Positions 29,667 to 38,745 of a stretch of DNA of 64,000 nt are shown piece by piece (within the stretch, counting starts at the first letter, position 1; every line of letters begins with the position of its first letter). The stretch lies in NCBI GenBank assembly GCA_016716745.1, contig JADJVD010000004.1, forward strand, positions 124,001 to 188,000, given 5' to 3'. The notes beneath the pieces were generated by a model. It was not told the origin of the DNA. It worked only from the letters and a program-made list of their open reading frames with translations, and searched no databases. This DNA is from Hyphomicrobiales bacterium (GTDB taxonomy: Bacteria > Pseudomonadota > Alphaproteobacteria > Rhizobiales > Beijerinckiaceae). The position numbers and the translations under genes were made by a program.

Positions 29667-30231
29667 CTACAGCCTCGCCAGAAAGCCGGCGAGGCGCATC
29701 AGGCCTTCGGGCCAGGGTCCGTGGCCGGAGGCGACGTTGATGTGACCCTGCGCGCCGGCGTCGACCAGCGCCGAGCCCCAGGCGAGCGCGTAGTCGCCCG
29801 CCGTGTCGAAATCGCAGAGGGCGTCGTCGCGGCTGGCCACCAGCAGCGAGGGAAACGGCAGGGGATCGCGCGGATAGGGCGCGAAGGCCGGGTCGAGCCC
29901 GGCATGGGCGATCGCGTTCTCCTCCTTGGTGGGAGCGACCAGAAAGGCGCCGGCGACCTTTTCCGCCAGTCCGCGCGCGACGAGCGCCTGCGCCGTGTGG
30001 GCGACCAGCGCCGCGCCGACGGAATGGGCGATGAGCACCGCCGGCCGCTCGGCCGTCGCCACGGCGGCGGCGATGCGCGCCACCGCGTCGGGCAGGGGAA
30101 GGGTAGAACCAGTCCGCCTGCTCAATGCGGCGGCCTGTGGACAGGCGTTGCTCCCAGCGGCTCTGCCAGTGCTCGGCGTCTGACCCGCCCCAACCGGGGA
30201 TGAAGAGAAGATCGGCGTCGGCGGCTTTCAC
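29667..30231 (-). CDS. RBBP9/YdeN-family serine hydrolase (frame break)
   Basis: About 188 codons. The start (GTG at 30231) reads DLLFIPGWGGSDAEHWQSRW, the oxyanion strand of the RBBP9/YdeN family; then EQADWFYPS. In the G run at 30094-30110 the frame breaks, and a second frame continues LPDAVARIAAAVATAERPAV and the nucleophile elbow LIAHSVGA with the catalytic serine, an aspartate in SRDDALCDFD and the terminal histidine in GAQGHINVASGHG. All three triad residues are thus present once the frame is repaired. The length is one base more than a multiple of three, fitting one inserted base. Family members are small esterases of unknown substrate. Confidence 0.82.
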
Positions 30232-30309
30232 AAAAATATCTCCGGCGCGGAGAAATCGCGCCCGCTCTATCTGGGTGTCGCGGGCCGTTCTGGCAACGCC
30301 GCGTTGCGC

Positions 30310-31224
30310 TCAGCGCGCGATCTGGCGGATGGCGGTCGCCCACAATGCGAGCGATCCGCCGGCGCCGATCAGCATCGGCGCGAAGGCGAGTCCCGACCAC
30401 GACATGTAGCCGACGACGCCGATCGCGCTCAGCGCGATCAGCGCGCCGAGCGGCAGCAGAATCGCGCCGAAGGCCATCCACGCCTCGTCCCAGCGGCGCG
30501 AGGGGCGCGATTCGCTGAGGTCGAGGAAGTCCGACAAGGCGAGCAGCGTCGCCACCGTGATCGCGAGGATCGAGCCCACGATGGCGAGGCCGACGGCGGC
30601 GCGGACCGGCGCGGCCATCGCGTGCGAGGCCCATTCCTCCGGCGAGGGCCAGAACATCAGCCCGGCGTCGTAGGCCCCGTGCAGAAGGATGGCGACCGCC
30701 AGCGCTGCGAACGCGAGGACGGCCGGCTCGCCCAGGCGCAGCCAGCGCCACAGGCCCCAGGCGCTCACCATCGCGAAGCCGAAATGCGCCGGCGCGCTGA
30801 GCACGCCGCGCAAGGCGCCGACGACGAGAACATCCTTCGAGCCGGTGAGATAAAGCAGATTCTCGATGACGCCGAAGCCGAGGCCGACCGCGGCGGCGCC
30901 GGCGACGAACTCGCCGACCTCATGCGTCATCAGCCCGCGCATCAGAACGAGAAGACATAGCCAGCGCGCGCATTCCTCGGCGGCGGCGGCGACGACGAAG
31001 GCCTGATGCCAGGTTCGCGCCGCGCCCGTGAGCGCCGCCCCGCCGATCATCGCGACCATCGAGAAGATCACCGCGAGCACGAGACTCGCCAGCGAAAGCC
31101 CCGCGCCGCGGCCGATCTGCGCGCGCGCGGCGTGCGATCCGAAGCAGCGGTCGATCAGCAACATGATGGCGCCCGAGAAGGCGAGCGCCATCGCCAGAGA
31201 CGCGACCTTGTGGGCGACGATCAT
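30310..31224 (-). CDS. PrsW-family intramembrane metalloprotease
   Basis: A 304-residue protein with about eight membrane helices. The PrsW signature is present: VAAAAEECARWLCL with the EExxR motif (E83, E84, R87), then GLGFGVIENLLYL with the conserved Glu-Asn, and two membrane histidines in SAPAHFGFAMVSA and ILLHGAYDAG. In Bacillus, PrsW makes a site-1 cut in the anti-sigma factor RsiW; here no sigma or anti-sigma gene is nearby, so the substrate is unknown. It follows the DUF2628 protein with a 4-base overlap, indicating translational coupling and perhaps joint function. Confidence 0.85.
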   Translation of the reverse strand: MIVAHKVASLAMALAFSGAIMLLIDRCFGSHAARAQIGRGAGLSLASLVLAVIFSMVAMIGGAALTGAARTWHQAFVVAAAAEECARWLCLLVLMRGLMTHEVGEFVAGAAAVGLGFGVIENLLYLTGSKDVLVVGALRGVLSAPAHFGFAMVSAWGLWRWLRLGEPAVLAFAALAVAILLHGAYDAGLMFWPSPEEWASHAMAAPVRAAVGLAIVGSILAITVATLLALSDFLDLSESRPSRRWDEAWMAFGAILLPLGALIALSAIGVVGYMSWSGLAFAPMLIGAGGSLALWATAIRQIAR

Positions 31225-31940
31225 GCCTGCGCAGAGACGACGCTCGCCGGCGCCTCGGCGCGGCGCAGGGCGTTCGCGCCCATCGTCATGCTTGCGACGA
31301 CGCCGACAATCAGGAGCAGGACGATGGCCGCGCCGACCGCAAGCGTCGACGTGCCGCCGGCCTTCTCGAGCCGCCGCGCGGCCTCGTCCGGCGTGTAGCC
31401 GATCGAGCGGATCGCCGCGGCCTTGCCCATCGCGCCCTTCACGATCAGCGCCTTGCCGAGCAGCGCGCAGAGCACGTTCGTGGCGATGTTGAATCCGATG
31501 GAGAGGTTCTGGTCGACGAAGGGAATGGCGATGCTGCCCGCGATGAGCAGGAACACGAGGCCCCACTGCTTGCGATAGAGCAGCCACAGAGAGCCGAACA
31601 GCAGTCCCGCCAGCGAGAAGCTGACCGGCCAGGGCTGGCCGTCGCGCATCTTCTGCCAGACGCCGCGATATTTCTGCCAGTTGCCGCCGACGACGCGCAT
31701 CATGTCGATTTCGGAGGTTCCCGAGCCGGAGGCGACAGAACCGATCGCGCCGAGCGCGCCGCCGCCGAAACGCGAGGGCGCAGGCGAGTCGTCATCCTCG
31801 TCAGAGGCGCCGCGCAGCAGGTCCGCCATGCGGGGCATCGGCGGCGCTGAGGTCGCCAGCGCCTTTTGTTCGGCCGCCCGCGCGCTCGCCAGAGTGGGTG
31901 CGGCGCGCCCGCGCCGTCCGAATGTCGCCGTCTGCTGCAT
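31221..31940 (-). CDS. DUF2628-like membrane protein
   Basis: A 239-residue protein. The first 80 residues are polar and probably disordered (Gln, Ala, Pro-rich). Then comes GGNWQKYRGVWQKMRDGQPW and three or four hydrophobic segments, SFSLAGLLFGSLWLLYRKQW, VFLLIAGSIAIPF and ALLGKALIVKGAM, the pattern of the DUF2628 family; these follow a cytoplasmic domain with a GYTPDEAARRLEKAGG helix typical of it. One more helix lies near residue 210. The start at 31940 (MQQTATFGRRG) is preferred over an ATG at 32000. Its stop overlaps the start of the PrsW-like protease gene, so the two are one unit. Function unknown. Confidence 0.7.
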   Translation of the reverse strand: MQQTATFGRRGRAAPTLASARAAEQKALATSAPPMPRMADLLRGASDEDDDSPAPSRFGGGALGAIGSVASGSGTSEIDMMRVVGGNWQKYRGVWQKMRDGQPWPVSFSLAGLLFGSLWLLYRKQWGLVFLLIAGSIAIPFVDQNLSIGFNIATNVLCALLGKALIVKGAMGKAAAIRSIGYTPDEAARRLEKAGGTSTLAVGAAIVLLLIVGVVASMTMGANALRRAEAPASVVSAQA

Positions 31941-32072
31941 GACTGGCCCCGTGATACTCCAAGCTCCCACGGGGACAGTAATCGGAGGACGTGAATGCAA
32001 GTTTACGGCCGTTGGTCAACAAGCCGTTATTGTTTTGTGTGAAACGCAATACACTGTCGTTTTGAACAGTTT
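31941..32072. other. AT-richer promoter region between purB and the DUF2628 gene
   Basis: The segment 31985-32072 is the most AT-rich of the window, with TTATTGTTTTGTG and TTTTGAACAGTTTT. Both neighbours are on the minus strand; it lies downstream of purB and upstream of the DUF2628 gene, so it likely holds that gene's promoter. On the minus strand TTGACC (about 32018-32023) is a reasonable -35 box, but no convincing -10 is visible. Confidence 0.4.
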
Positions 32073-33383
32073 TCACGTCGTCCCGAACACGCGGGCGAAG
32101 ATCGTGTCGACGTGCTTGAGGTGGTAGGCGAGGTCGAACTTCTCGTCGATCTCGGCGTCGCTCAGCGCCGCCTTCACTTCGGGGTCGGCTTTCAGCAGCG
32201 TGCGGAAGTCGCCTTCGCCGCGCCACACGGGCATCGCGTTGCGCTGCACGAGGCGATAGGCGTCCTCGCGCGAGACGCCTTTTTGCGTCAGCGCCAGCAT
32301 CACGCGCTGCGAGTGCACGAGGCCGCCGAGCTTGTCGAGATTGGCCTGCATGTTCTGCGGGATAGACGACGAGCTTGTCGATCACGCCGGTCAGCCGCGT
32401 CAGCGCGAAGTCGAGCGTCACGGTCGCATCCGGGCCGATCATGCGCTCGACCGAGGAATGCGAGATGTCGCGCTCGTGCCAGAGCGCCACGTTCTCCATC
32501 GCCGGCAGCGCATAGGCGCGCACCATGCGGGCGAGGCCGGTCAGGTTCTCGGTCAGCACCGGGTTGCGCTTGTGCGGCATCGCCGACGAGCCCTTCTGGC
32601 CCGGCGAGAAGAACTCCTCCGCCTCCAGCACCTCGGTGCGCTGCAGATGGCGGATCTCGATGGCGAGGCGCTCGATCGACGAGGCGACGACGCCGAGCGT
32701 GGCGAAGAACATGGCGTGACGATCGCGCGGGATCACCTGCGTCGACACCGGCTCGACCGCCAGGCCCATTTTCTTCGCGACATGCGCCTCGACGCGCGGG
32801 TCGATGTTGGCGAAGGTGCCGACGGCGCCGGAGATGGCGCAGGTGGCGATTTCGGCGCGCGCGGCGACGAGACGGGCGCGGCAGCGCGCGAACTCGGCAT
32901 AGGCCTGCGCGAGCTTCAGACCGAAGGTCACAGGCTCGGCGTGAATGCCGTGCGAGCGGCCGATGGTCGGCGTCATCTTGTGCTCGTAGGCGCGCTTCTT
33001 CAGTGCAGCGAGCAGCGCGTCGACGTCGGCGATGAGCATGTCGGAGGCGCGCGCGAGCTGCACGGCGAGGCAGGTGTCGAGCACGTCCGACGAGGTCATG
33101 CCCTGGTGCACGAAGCGCGAGTCCTCGGGCCGACGATCTCGGCCAGATGCGTGAGGAAGGCGATGACGTCGTGCTTGGTCTCGCGCTCGATCTCGTCGAT
33201 GCGGGCGACGTCGAAGGTCGCGTTCCCCGCCTTCTCCCAGATCGCCTTCGCGCTCTCCTTCGGGATGACGCCGAGTTCGGCCATCGCGTCGGCGGCGTGC
33301 GCCTCGATCTCGAACCAGATCCTGAAGCGCGTCTGCGGCTCCCAGATCGCGACCATCTGCGGGCGGGAATAGCGAGGGATCAT
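32073..33383 (-). CDS. purB: Adenylosuccinate lyase (two compensating frame breaks)
   Basis: Catalyses two eliminations in purine synthesis (SAICAR to AICAR and adenylosuccinate to AMP). The N-terminus MIPRYSRPQMVAIWEPQTRF, the MTSSDVLDTCLAVQ segment, TIGRSHGIHAEP with the catalytic His, and the signature GSSAMPHKRNPVLTEN are all present. The frame breaks at 33127-33131 (one base missing from a G run; EIVGP should continue EDSRFVHQ) and at 32359-32361 (one base too many; VVYP should continue QNMQANLDK). With one lost and one gained base the total, 1311, is divisible by three, giving 436 residues, normal for alphaproteobacterial PurB. The gene is essential without external purines, so sequence error is likely. 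Confidence 0.93.
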
Positions 33384-33385
33384 CG

Positions 33386-34453
33386 TTATTTCCTGTCCCT
33401 TCCGGCGCCGGGCGCGCGCGCCGCGAGGGGGGCCACGGGGGCGGGGGCGCCGCCGCCGTCGCGTCGGTCGACCGGAGAAGGGGCCGCCCGTCGTCGCCGT
33501 CGTCGCCGCCGGGCACGCCGTTGCATTCCAGAAGCTGCCGGAAGCTCGCCAGCGCGAAGGACTTGCCGGTCCAGGCGTAGACGCCTTGCTGGCCGCAATC
33601 GGCGGGGCCGCGCCCCTTGGCGAAGAAGCTCAGCGTTCCTTCCCCCCTCGGCTCGAGGGAGGGGGTGGGGGGGCTCTCTCTCGTCGCCCTCGGGCGGGCG
33701 GCGGGGAGGGCCCGGGCGCCGCCGGGCGGCCCCGCGCCCCTCGACGAGATAGAAGCGACTGCGGAAATTGTAGGCCCCGCTGTCGCAGTAAAGCTCGACG
33801 AGCGATAGCGTCTTCGACAGACGCCAGATGTCGCCGGACCCCTCGCCGTCGTCCTGACGCGGACAGTCGTCGCCGATCGTCGCCTTCAATCGCCTGGCGA
33901 GGGCGACGCGCACCGCCTCGTCGCCCGCCGGCAGGCCCTTGACCGGCTTCGGCGCGACGCGCGGCAGGGGCTTAGGCCCCGGCACGGCGGACGCCGGTTT
34001 CGGGCCGGGGCGGATCAGCGCCGTCGCCGCGCCGACGCGGCCCTGCGCCTCGTCGATGACGAGCAGAGCGGCGGCGAGCCCTGAGAGCGAGAACGTCGCC
34101 TTGGTCTTGCCATCGCTGGAGAGCGTCGCGGTCTCGGCCTTCTTCGCGACGCCGATGAGTTGCTCGACGAGCGGCTTGCCGGCGAGATCGGCCGGCGCGT
34201 CGAGCAGCGTCGCCTTGTCGATGTCGACGCCCTTGGCTGCGCCGGAGAGGGTCGGCCGCGCCGCGGGGCCGGCCTTCATGTCGAGGCGCAGCCAGTGCTC
34301 GGAGCGCCGATCCTCGTATTTCTGATAGCCGTGCGCGACGCAGTCGCCGGCATTGTCGCAGGCGACCTCCCAATCCTTGAAGCTCTTGCCGACGGGCGCG
34401 GCCAGCGCCGGCGCCGCGAGCGCCAGCAAGCCGGCCGCCAGCGCCGCGCGCAT
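33386..34453 (-). CDS. DUF1176-family exported protein (frame breaks)
   Basis: About 355 residues. A Sec signal (1-18, ending PALAA) precedes SFKDWEVACDNAGDCVAHGY, the opening of the DUF1176 family, with a conserved Cys pair. The middle contains KPLVEQLIGVAKKAETATLS and LALVELYCDSGAYNFRSRFY (here SLVELYCDSGAYN). The frame is lost in the G/C tract 33640-33740; a second frame then gives GTLSFFAKGRGPADCGQQG and YAWTGKSFALASFRQLLECN, the expected C-terminal domain, and a further break between 33420 and 33500 is needed to reach the stop at 33386. The net length is a multiple of three, fitting compensating errors. It follows rpe directly (TGATG overlap). Function unknown. Confidence 0.72.
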   Translation of the reverse strand: MRAALAAGLLALAAPALAAPVGKSFKDWEVACDNAGDCVAHGYQKYEDRRSEHWLRLDMKAGPAARPTLSGAAKGVDIDKATLLDAPADLAGKPLVEQLIGVAKKAETATLSSDGKTKATFSLSGLAAALLVIDEAQGRVGAATALIRPGPKPASAVPGPKPLPRVAPKPVKGLPAGDEAVRVALARRLKATIGDDCPRQDDGEGSGDIWRLSKTLSLVELYCDSGAYNFRSRFYLVEGRGAARRRPGPPRRPPEGDEREPPHPLPRAEGGRNAELLRQGARPRRLRPARRLRLDRQVLRAGELPAASGMQRRARRRRRRRRAAPSPVDRRDGGGAPAPVAPLAARAPGAGRDRK

Positions 34454-35132
34454 CAGGCGGCCTCGCCGCGCGCGCTCGCCGCCGCATGGCGGATGGCGGC
34501 GATGTTGCGGGCATAGCCCGCCGCGCCGCCCTTGAAGACGGAGGAGCCGGCGACGAGCAGGTTGCCGCCGGCGGCGGCGATCTCGCCGGCGTTCTGGGCG
34601 GTCACGCCGCCGTCGATCTCGATGTCGATGGCGCGGCCGGCGACCATCGCGCGCAGTTCGGCGATCTTCGGCAGCATCGAGCGGATGAAGCTCTGGCCGC
34701 CGAAGCCGGGGTTCACCGTCATGACGCAGATCAGATCGACCATGTCGAGCACGGGCGCCACCGCGCTCGCGGGGTGGCGGGGTTGAGCGCGACGCCGGCG
34801 CTCTTGCCGAGCGCGCGCACCGCCTGAAGCGTGCGGTGCAGATGCGGGCCGGCCTCGACATGCACGGTCAGCCGATCCGCCCCGGCGGCGGCGAAGGGGG
34901 CGAGATAGGCGTCGACGGGGGCGACCATCAGATGCACGTCGAAAGGCAGCATGGTGTGCGGCCGCGCGGCGCGCACGAGCTCCGGCCCGAAGGTGATGTT
35001 GGGCACGAAATGGCCGTCCATCACGTCGATGTGGATCTGGTCGGCGCCCGCCTTGTCCACCGCCTCGATCTCGGCGCCGAGCCTGGCGAAGTCGCTGGCG
35101 AGGATCGAGGGCAGGACGTGAAGAGGGCGCAT
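34453..35132 (-). CDS. rpe: Ribulose-phosphate 3-epimerase (frame break)
   Basis: Interconverts ribulose 5-phosphate and xylulose 5-phosphate in the pentose phosphate or Calvin pathway. The TIM-barrel motifs appear in order: LPSILASDFARLG, IHIDVMDGHFVPNITFGP with the metal-binding His and Asp, DVHLMV, GVALNPATP, then after the break VMTVNPGFGGQSFI and EIDGGV, and GSSVFKG for the phosphate. The frame breaks at 34769-34773, where one base is missing from the CCCGCG run (ATP should continue ASAVAPVLDMVDL). Corrected length is 226 residues, as usual. The ATG at 35132 is chosen over a longer arginine-rich extension. The stop overlaps the next start. Confidence 0.93.
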
Positions 35133-35208
35133 CGTCGGTCTCGCAGAAGGCGCGCGGCCGCGCCGGGTCGCGAGACTTGTGGGCGAGGCCGCCCGCCCGG
35201 TCAACGCC

Positions 35209-35673
35209 TCAGGCGGCGCGGCGCACAGGCCGGGCGGCGAGCGCGGCGGGCCGGGCTTCGCCCCGCGCAATGGCGGCGAGGCGCGACAGGGCGCGCAGCG
35301 CGAAGCCGGCGGAGCGGGGCAGGGCGTGACGGCAGACCGCGACCTTGCGCAGGGGTTGCGTCACCCGCCAGACCTGCGTGGTTCCGGCCGGAAAGACGGC
35401 CGTGTCGCCGGGGCCGAGACGACGCTCGGGCTGGCCCAGATCGTCGGAGATGAACAGCTCGCCGTCGATGATCTGCACGATTTCGTCGACGCCGAACCGC
35501 CAGCGGAAGGTTCCGGGCGTGGTCGCCCAGACGCAGGTCACGCAGGTTCCGTCGGCGCTGCGCGCGACCTCGGCCGAGGCGGCGGCGGGATCGCCCGCCA
35601 GAATCCAGTCCGGCGGGATCGGCGCGGGCTGCAATTCGACGCGGCGGGGATCGACGGCGACGACGCTGGGCAT
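35209..35673 (-). CDS. Cupin-domain protein
   Basis: A 154-residue protein with a single beta-barrel cupin domain of the DUF861/(S)-ureidoglycine aminohydrolase-like type: TCVTCVWATTPGTFRWRFGV then DEIVQIIDGELFISDDLGQ and RLGPGDTAVFPAGTTQVWRV. The first cupin motif lacks the usual two histidines, with Asp/Glu (VDEIVQII) in that region, so metal binding is uncertain. The C-terminal 35 residues are Ala/Arg-rich. A perfect palindrome at 35678-35695 overlaps its ribosome binding site and may control it. Substrate unknown. Confidence 0.8.
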   Translation of the reverse strand: MPSVVAVDPRRVELQPAPIPPDWILAGDPAAASAEVARSADGTCVTCVWATTPGTFRWRFGVDEIVQIIDGELFISDDLGQPERRLGPGDTAVFPAGTTQVWRVTQPLRKVAVCRHALPRSAGFALRALSRLAAIARGEARPAALAARPVRRAA

Positions 35674-35677
35674 GGGT

Positions 35678-35695
35678 CCTCCGAATGTTCGGAGG
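35678..35695 (-). promoter_or_regulatory. Palindrome over the cupin gene's ribosome binding site
   Basis: CCTCCGAA-TG-TTCGGAGG is an 8-bp perfect inverted repeat with a two-base centre. On the minus strand its second arm contains the GGAGG that serves as ribosome binding site, four bases before the ATG. Either a dimeric repressor could bind the DNA, or the RNA could fold and mask the site. Confidence 0.55.
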
Positions 35696-35746
35696 GGACG
35701 TTAACCCGCGCCGATTAAGCGGCGGGCGAAGCGGAACGCTCGCATT

Positions 35747-36709
35747 TTACCGATCCCGCAGCAGGCGACCGGCGAGGGGCGCGATCATCCAGGGCACGAA
35801 ATAGATCGGCGCCTGCACGCAGGCGAAATAGAGCCAGGTCGTATCCGGCAGCGCGCCGCCCATCGCCGCGATCATCAGGCCGGCGTTGCGGTGTCCGGTC
35901 GCATAACCGGCGACGAAGGCGTCGCCCGCGCCGATCACCGGGCGCAGCGCCAGAAACCCGGCCGCGAGGCCGCCAAGCGAGAGCGCGAAGGCGATGGCGA
36001 CATGCATGGCGACGAGGCCGGGCTCGGCGAGCGCGCGCGCGGCCACGCCGTCCATGATCGCCATCGCGAACAGGAAGAAGAAGATCACGTTGAGCCCGTC
36101 GATCGGCGCCTGCGCGCGGCGAATGTCGGCGAGCGAAAAGCGGGCGCGAATCAACGCGGCCGCCGCGCTTGCGCCGGCGATCAGCAGCGCCAGATTTCGG
36201 GCGATGGCCCAGCCGTCGAGCGGCACGGCGTCGCCGGCGACGAAGGCGGCGAGGAGCGGCGCGACCAGCGGCAGGATCGCCATGTGCGCGGTCAGCAGCA
36301 GCAGCGCGAGGGTCGGCTCGAGGCCGAGGATGATGGCGACCGCCGGCGTCGCCAGAATCGGCGCGGCGGCCGCCTGCAACGACAGGCCGAGCACGAGGCC
36401 GGGGTCGATATTGGCGCGGCCGATCAGCGTCAGCGCCAGCCACATCGCCGCCGGCATGGAGACGACCAGCCAGGCCAGCGCCAGCAGGAACGCCGCCGGC
36501 CGCTTGGCCGCCGCGCGCACGCGCGCCACGTCCATGCGCGCGAAGCCGAGCGTGACGAACAGGCCGACGAGCAAGGGCAGGAACGGCTTCAGCCAGCCGC
36601 CGACGACGGGTACGGCGAGGCCCGCGACCAGCGATAGCGCGATGCCCTTGGCGCCGAGCCGGCCGATGGCGGCGAGCGGCCGGACGAGGAAGGCTGCGAA
36701 GGCGGGCAT
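35747..36709 (-). CDS. Bile acid:sodium symporter (BASS)-family permease
   Basis: A 320-residue membrane protein with about nine or ten helices. The arrangement of the Arg/Lys-containing loops, the VTLGFARMDVARVR segment after helix 3, the paired polar helices (LSLQAAAAPILATPAVAIILG and GYATGHRNAGLMIAAMGG, the latter with the conserved Asn) match the BASS/arsenite-permease-like fold. The second of these contains the sodium-site residues in BASS proteins. The ATG at 36709 starts MPAFAAFLVRPLAAIG; a longer in-frame extension to 36907 would run through the dispersed repeat and is rejected. Transported anion unknown. Confidence 0.75.
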   Translation of the reverse strand: MPAFAAFLVRPLAAIGRLGAKGIALSLVAGLAVPVVGGWLKPFLPLLVGLFVTLGFARMDVARVRAAAKRPAAFLLALAWLVVSMPAAMWLALTLIGRANIDPGLVLGLSLQAAAAPILATPAVAIILGLEPTLALLLLTAHMAILPLVAPLLAAFVAGDAVPLDGWAIARNLALLIAGASAAAALIRARFSLADIRRAQAPIDGLNVIFFFLFAMAIMDGVAARALAEPGLVAMHVAIAFALSLGGLAAGFLALRPVIGAGDAFVAGYATGHRNAGLMIAAMGGALPDTTWLYFACVQAPIYFVPWMIAPLAGRLLRDR

Positions 36710-36766
36710 GACGCGACCATGCGGGAGCGCGCCCGGCGCGGCAAGGCCGGTCTCTTGGGCGGAGGC

Positions 36767-36875
36767 TGTCATCCCCGGCGGCGGCGCAGCCGCCGGGAAG
36801 GGGATCCATGGTTGGCGGGACGATGGGCGGGGTGATTCCCTTCCCCTCGCTTCGCTCGGCCGGGAATGACAGGGG
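36767..36875. repeat. Dispersed intergenic repeat, copy 2
   Basis: Starts TGTCATCCCCGGCGGCG and ends GGCCGGGAATGACAGGGG like the copy at 29533-29637, and shares the internal block ATTCCCTTCCCCTCGCTTCG. It lies between two divergent genes. A third partial end, GGCCGGGAATGACC, follows at about 36885-36898. Confidence 0.75.
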
Positions 36876-36969
36876 GCTCCGCCCGGCCGGGAATGACCGG
36901 CAGCCATCGCGACGCGGCGTCTCCCGTGCCGCGCGCGCCTGCGCTAGCGTGCGCGGCACGGGAGTCGCC

Positions 36970-37962
36970 ATGCGCAATCTGATCACGGACGTCGCGGGGC
37001 TGAAGGTCGGCCATGCGCAGGACGAGGGCGTCGCCTCCGGCGTCACGGCGGTGGTGTTCGACGCGCCCGCCGTCGCCTCCATCGCCATTCATGGCGGCGC
37101 GCCGGGCGTGCGCGACGCGGCGCTGCTCGAACCCGACATGACGGTCAAGACGGTCGACGCGCTGATCCTGTCCGGCGGCTCGGCCTTCGGGCTCGACGCG
37201 TGCGGCGGCGCGCAGGCGCGGCTGCGCGAGATGGGGCGGGGCTTCGCCATTCGCGACATCCGCGTGCCCATCGTTCCCGGCGCGATCCTGTTCGATCTGC
37301 TCAATGGCGGGAACAAGGATTGGGGCCGGATGCCGCCCTATTGGGAGCTGGGTTATGCGGCGACGCAGGCGGCCGGGCTCGACTTCGCGCTCGGCACGGC
37401 GGGGGCAGGCTACGGCGCGACGACGGCGAGGCTGAAGGGCGGCCTCGGCTCGGCGAGCGATGCGACCGCCTCCGGCTATCGGGTCGGCGCGCTGGTCGCG
37501 GTCAACGCCATCGGCTCGGCGACGGTCGGGGCGGGGCCGCACTTCTGGGCCGCGCCTTACGAGCGCGACGGCGAATTCGGCAGGCGCGGCTTTCCGGCCT
37601 CGCCGCTGCCGCAAGAGGCGCTCGTCTTCGCGATGAAGGGCGCAGCGCCCGAAAACACCACCATCGCCATCGTCGCGACGGACGCGAAACTCAGCAAGGC
37701 GCAGGCCAAGCGCCTCGCCGTGCAGGCGCATGACGGCATGGCGCTGGCGCTGCAACCGGCGCACGCGGCGCTCGACGGCGACACGATCTTCGCCGCCGCG
37801 ACGGGGCTGCATCCGCGCCCGCCCGATCTCGGCGATCTGACACAGATCGGCGCGCTGGCCGCGCGCTGCCTCGCCCGCGCCATCGCGCGCGGCGTCTACG
37901 AGGCGCGCGCGCTGCCCTTCGCCGGCGCCGTTCCCGACTGGCGGAGCCGGTTCGGATCGTGA
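36970..37962 (+). CDS. P1-family (DmpA/BapA-type) aminopeptidase
   Basis: A 330-residue member of the P1 (S58) peptidase family, N-terminal nucleophile enzymes that cleave themselves into two chains and release N-terminal amino acids, including D- or beta-amino acids in some members. The opening RNLITDVAGLKVGHAQDEGV, TVDALILSGGSAFGLDAC, then the segment with NGGNKDW, and ENTTIAIVATDAKLSKAQAK are typical. The expected self-cleavage nucleophile precedes the late ENTTI segment in DmpA; the Ser/Thr pair there (NTTIAIVATD) is a candidate. The stop overlaps the GTG of the next gene (GTGA). Confidence 0.85.
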   Translation: MRNLITDVAGLKVGHAQDEGVASGVTAVVFDAPAVASIAIHGGAPGVRDAALLEPDMTVKTVDALILSGGSAFGLDACGGAQARLREMGRGFAIRDIRVPIVPGAILFDLLNGGNKDWGRMPPYWELGYAATQAAGLDFALGTAGAGYGATTARLKGGLGSASDATASGYRVGALVAVNAIGSATVGAGPHFWAAPYERDGEFGRRGFPASPLPQEALVFAMKGAAPENTTIAIVATDAKLSKAQAKRLAVQAHDGMALALQPAHAALDGDTIFAAATGLHPRPPDLGDLTQIGALAARCLARAIARGVYEARALPFAGAVPDWRSRFGS

Positions 37963-38745
37963 CGGCGACGTTGTTTTTCGCTCGGCGCGGTCGAGGCGCT
38001 GTTTCTCGTCGCCATCGGCGTCGTGACAGGGATCATCTCGACCATTGCGGGCGGGGCGAGCATCGTCTCCTATCCCGGCCTCGTTTTCATGGGCCTGACG
38101 CCGATCGTCGCCAACGCCACCAATTTCATCGCCGTGGCGCCGGCGAGCTTCGCGGCGGTGTGGGTGGACCGCAGGCGCCTGCCGGCGGTGACGGGCGATG
38201 TGGCGCGCGTCTTCCTCGCCTCGCTGCTCGGCGCCGTGGGCGGCGGCCTCGCGCTGGTGGCGACGGGCGAGGCGCTCTATCGCGCCATCGTGCCGGCGCT
38301 GCTCGGCTTCGCCACGCTGCTCTACTGGGCCGCGCCCGCCGTGCAGCAGCGTTTCGCGCGCGAGGGCGGCGAGCGCTATCCGCTCTGGCTGATCGGCTGC
38401 TTCGCGCTGGCGGCGGCTTACAGCGGCTATTTCGGCACCGGCTACGGCGTCATTCTGCTGGCCGTGCTGCGGCTCGCCGGCGTCGAGAATTTCGTGCGCG
38501 CGAACCATCTCAAGAACATCATCGCCTCGGTCGCCAGCGTCGGCACGATCGGCTTCTTCGTGTCGATGACGAAGCTGGTGAGCTGGCCGCATGCGGCCTT
38601 CATCATCGTCGGCAACATCGTCGGCGGCGTCGTCGGCGCGTGGCTCGTGCATGTCCTGCCCGGCGAGGCGGTTCGGCGGGCGATCATCCTCGTCGGCTGC
38701 GTGGTGACGGCGGCCTTCGCCTGGCGCTACTGGTTCGCGGGCTGA
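37959..38745 (+). CDS. TauE/SafE-family anion permease (frame break)
   Basis: About 262 codons for a membrane protein with eight helices, of the TauE/SafE (DUF81) family that moves sulfonates, sulfite or related anions. Signature segments: TIAGGASIVSYPGLVFMGL and VANATNFIAVAPA in the first repeat, YFGTGYGVILLAVLR and NHLKNIIASVASV in the second. The start is GTG at 37959, overlapping the P1 peptidase stop. The frame breaks after the TTTTT run at 37974-37990 (MTATLFF, then LGAVEALFLVAIGVVTG in the other frame); the length is one base more than a multiple of three, fitting one inserted base. It overlaps the convergent MFS gene by 19 bases. Confidence 0.82.

Noticed and set aside
32073..33383. 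purB, rpe, liv and cox genes as pseudogenes
   Set aside because: Breaks are single bases in G/C runs, motifs are intact on both sides, and several are compensating; error is more likely than loss of essential genes.
36710..36907. N-terminal extension of the BASS-like permease
   Set aside because: It would be encoded by the dispersed repeat, whose other copy is non-coding.
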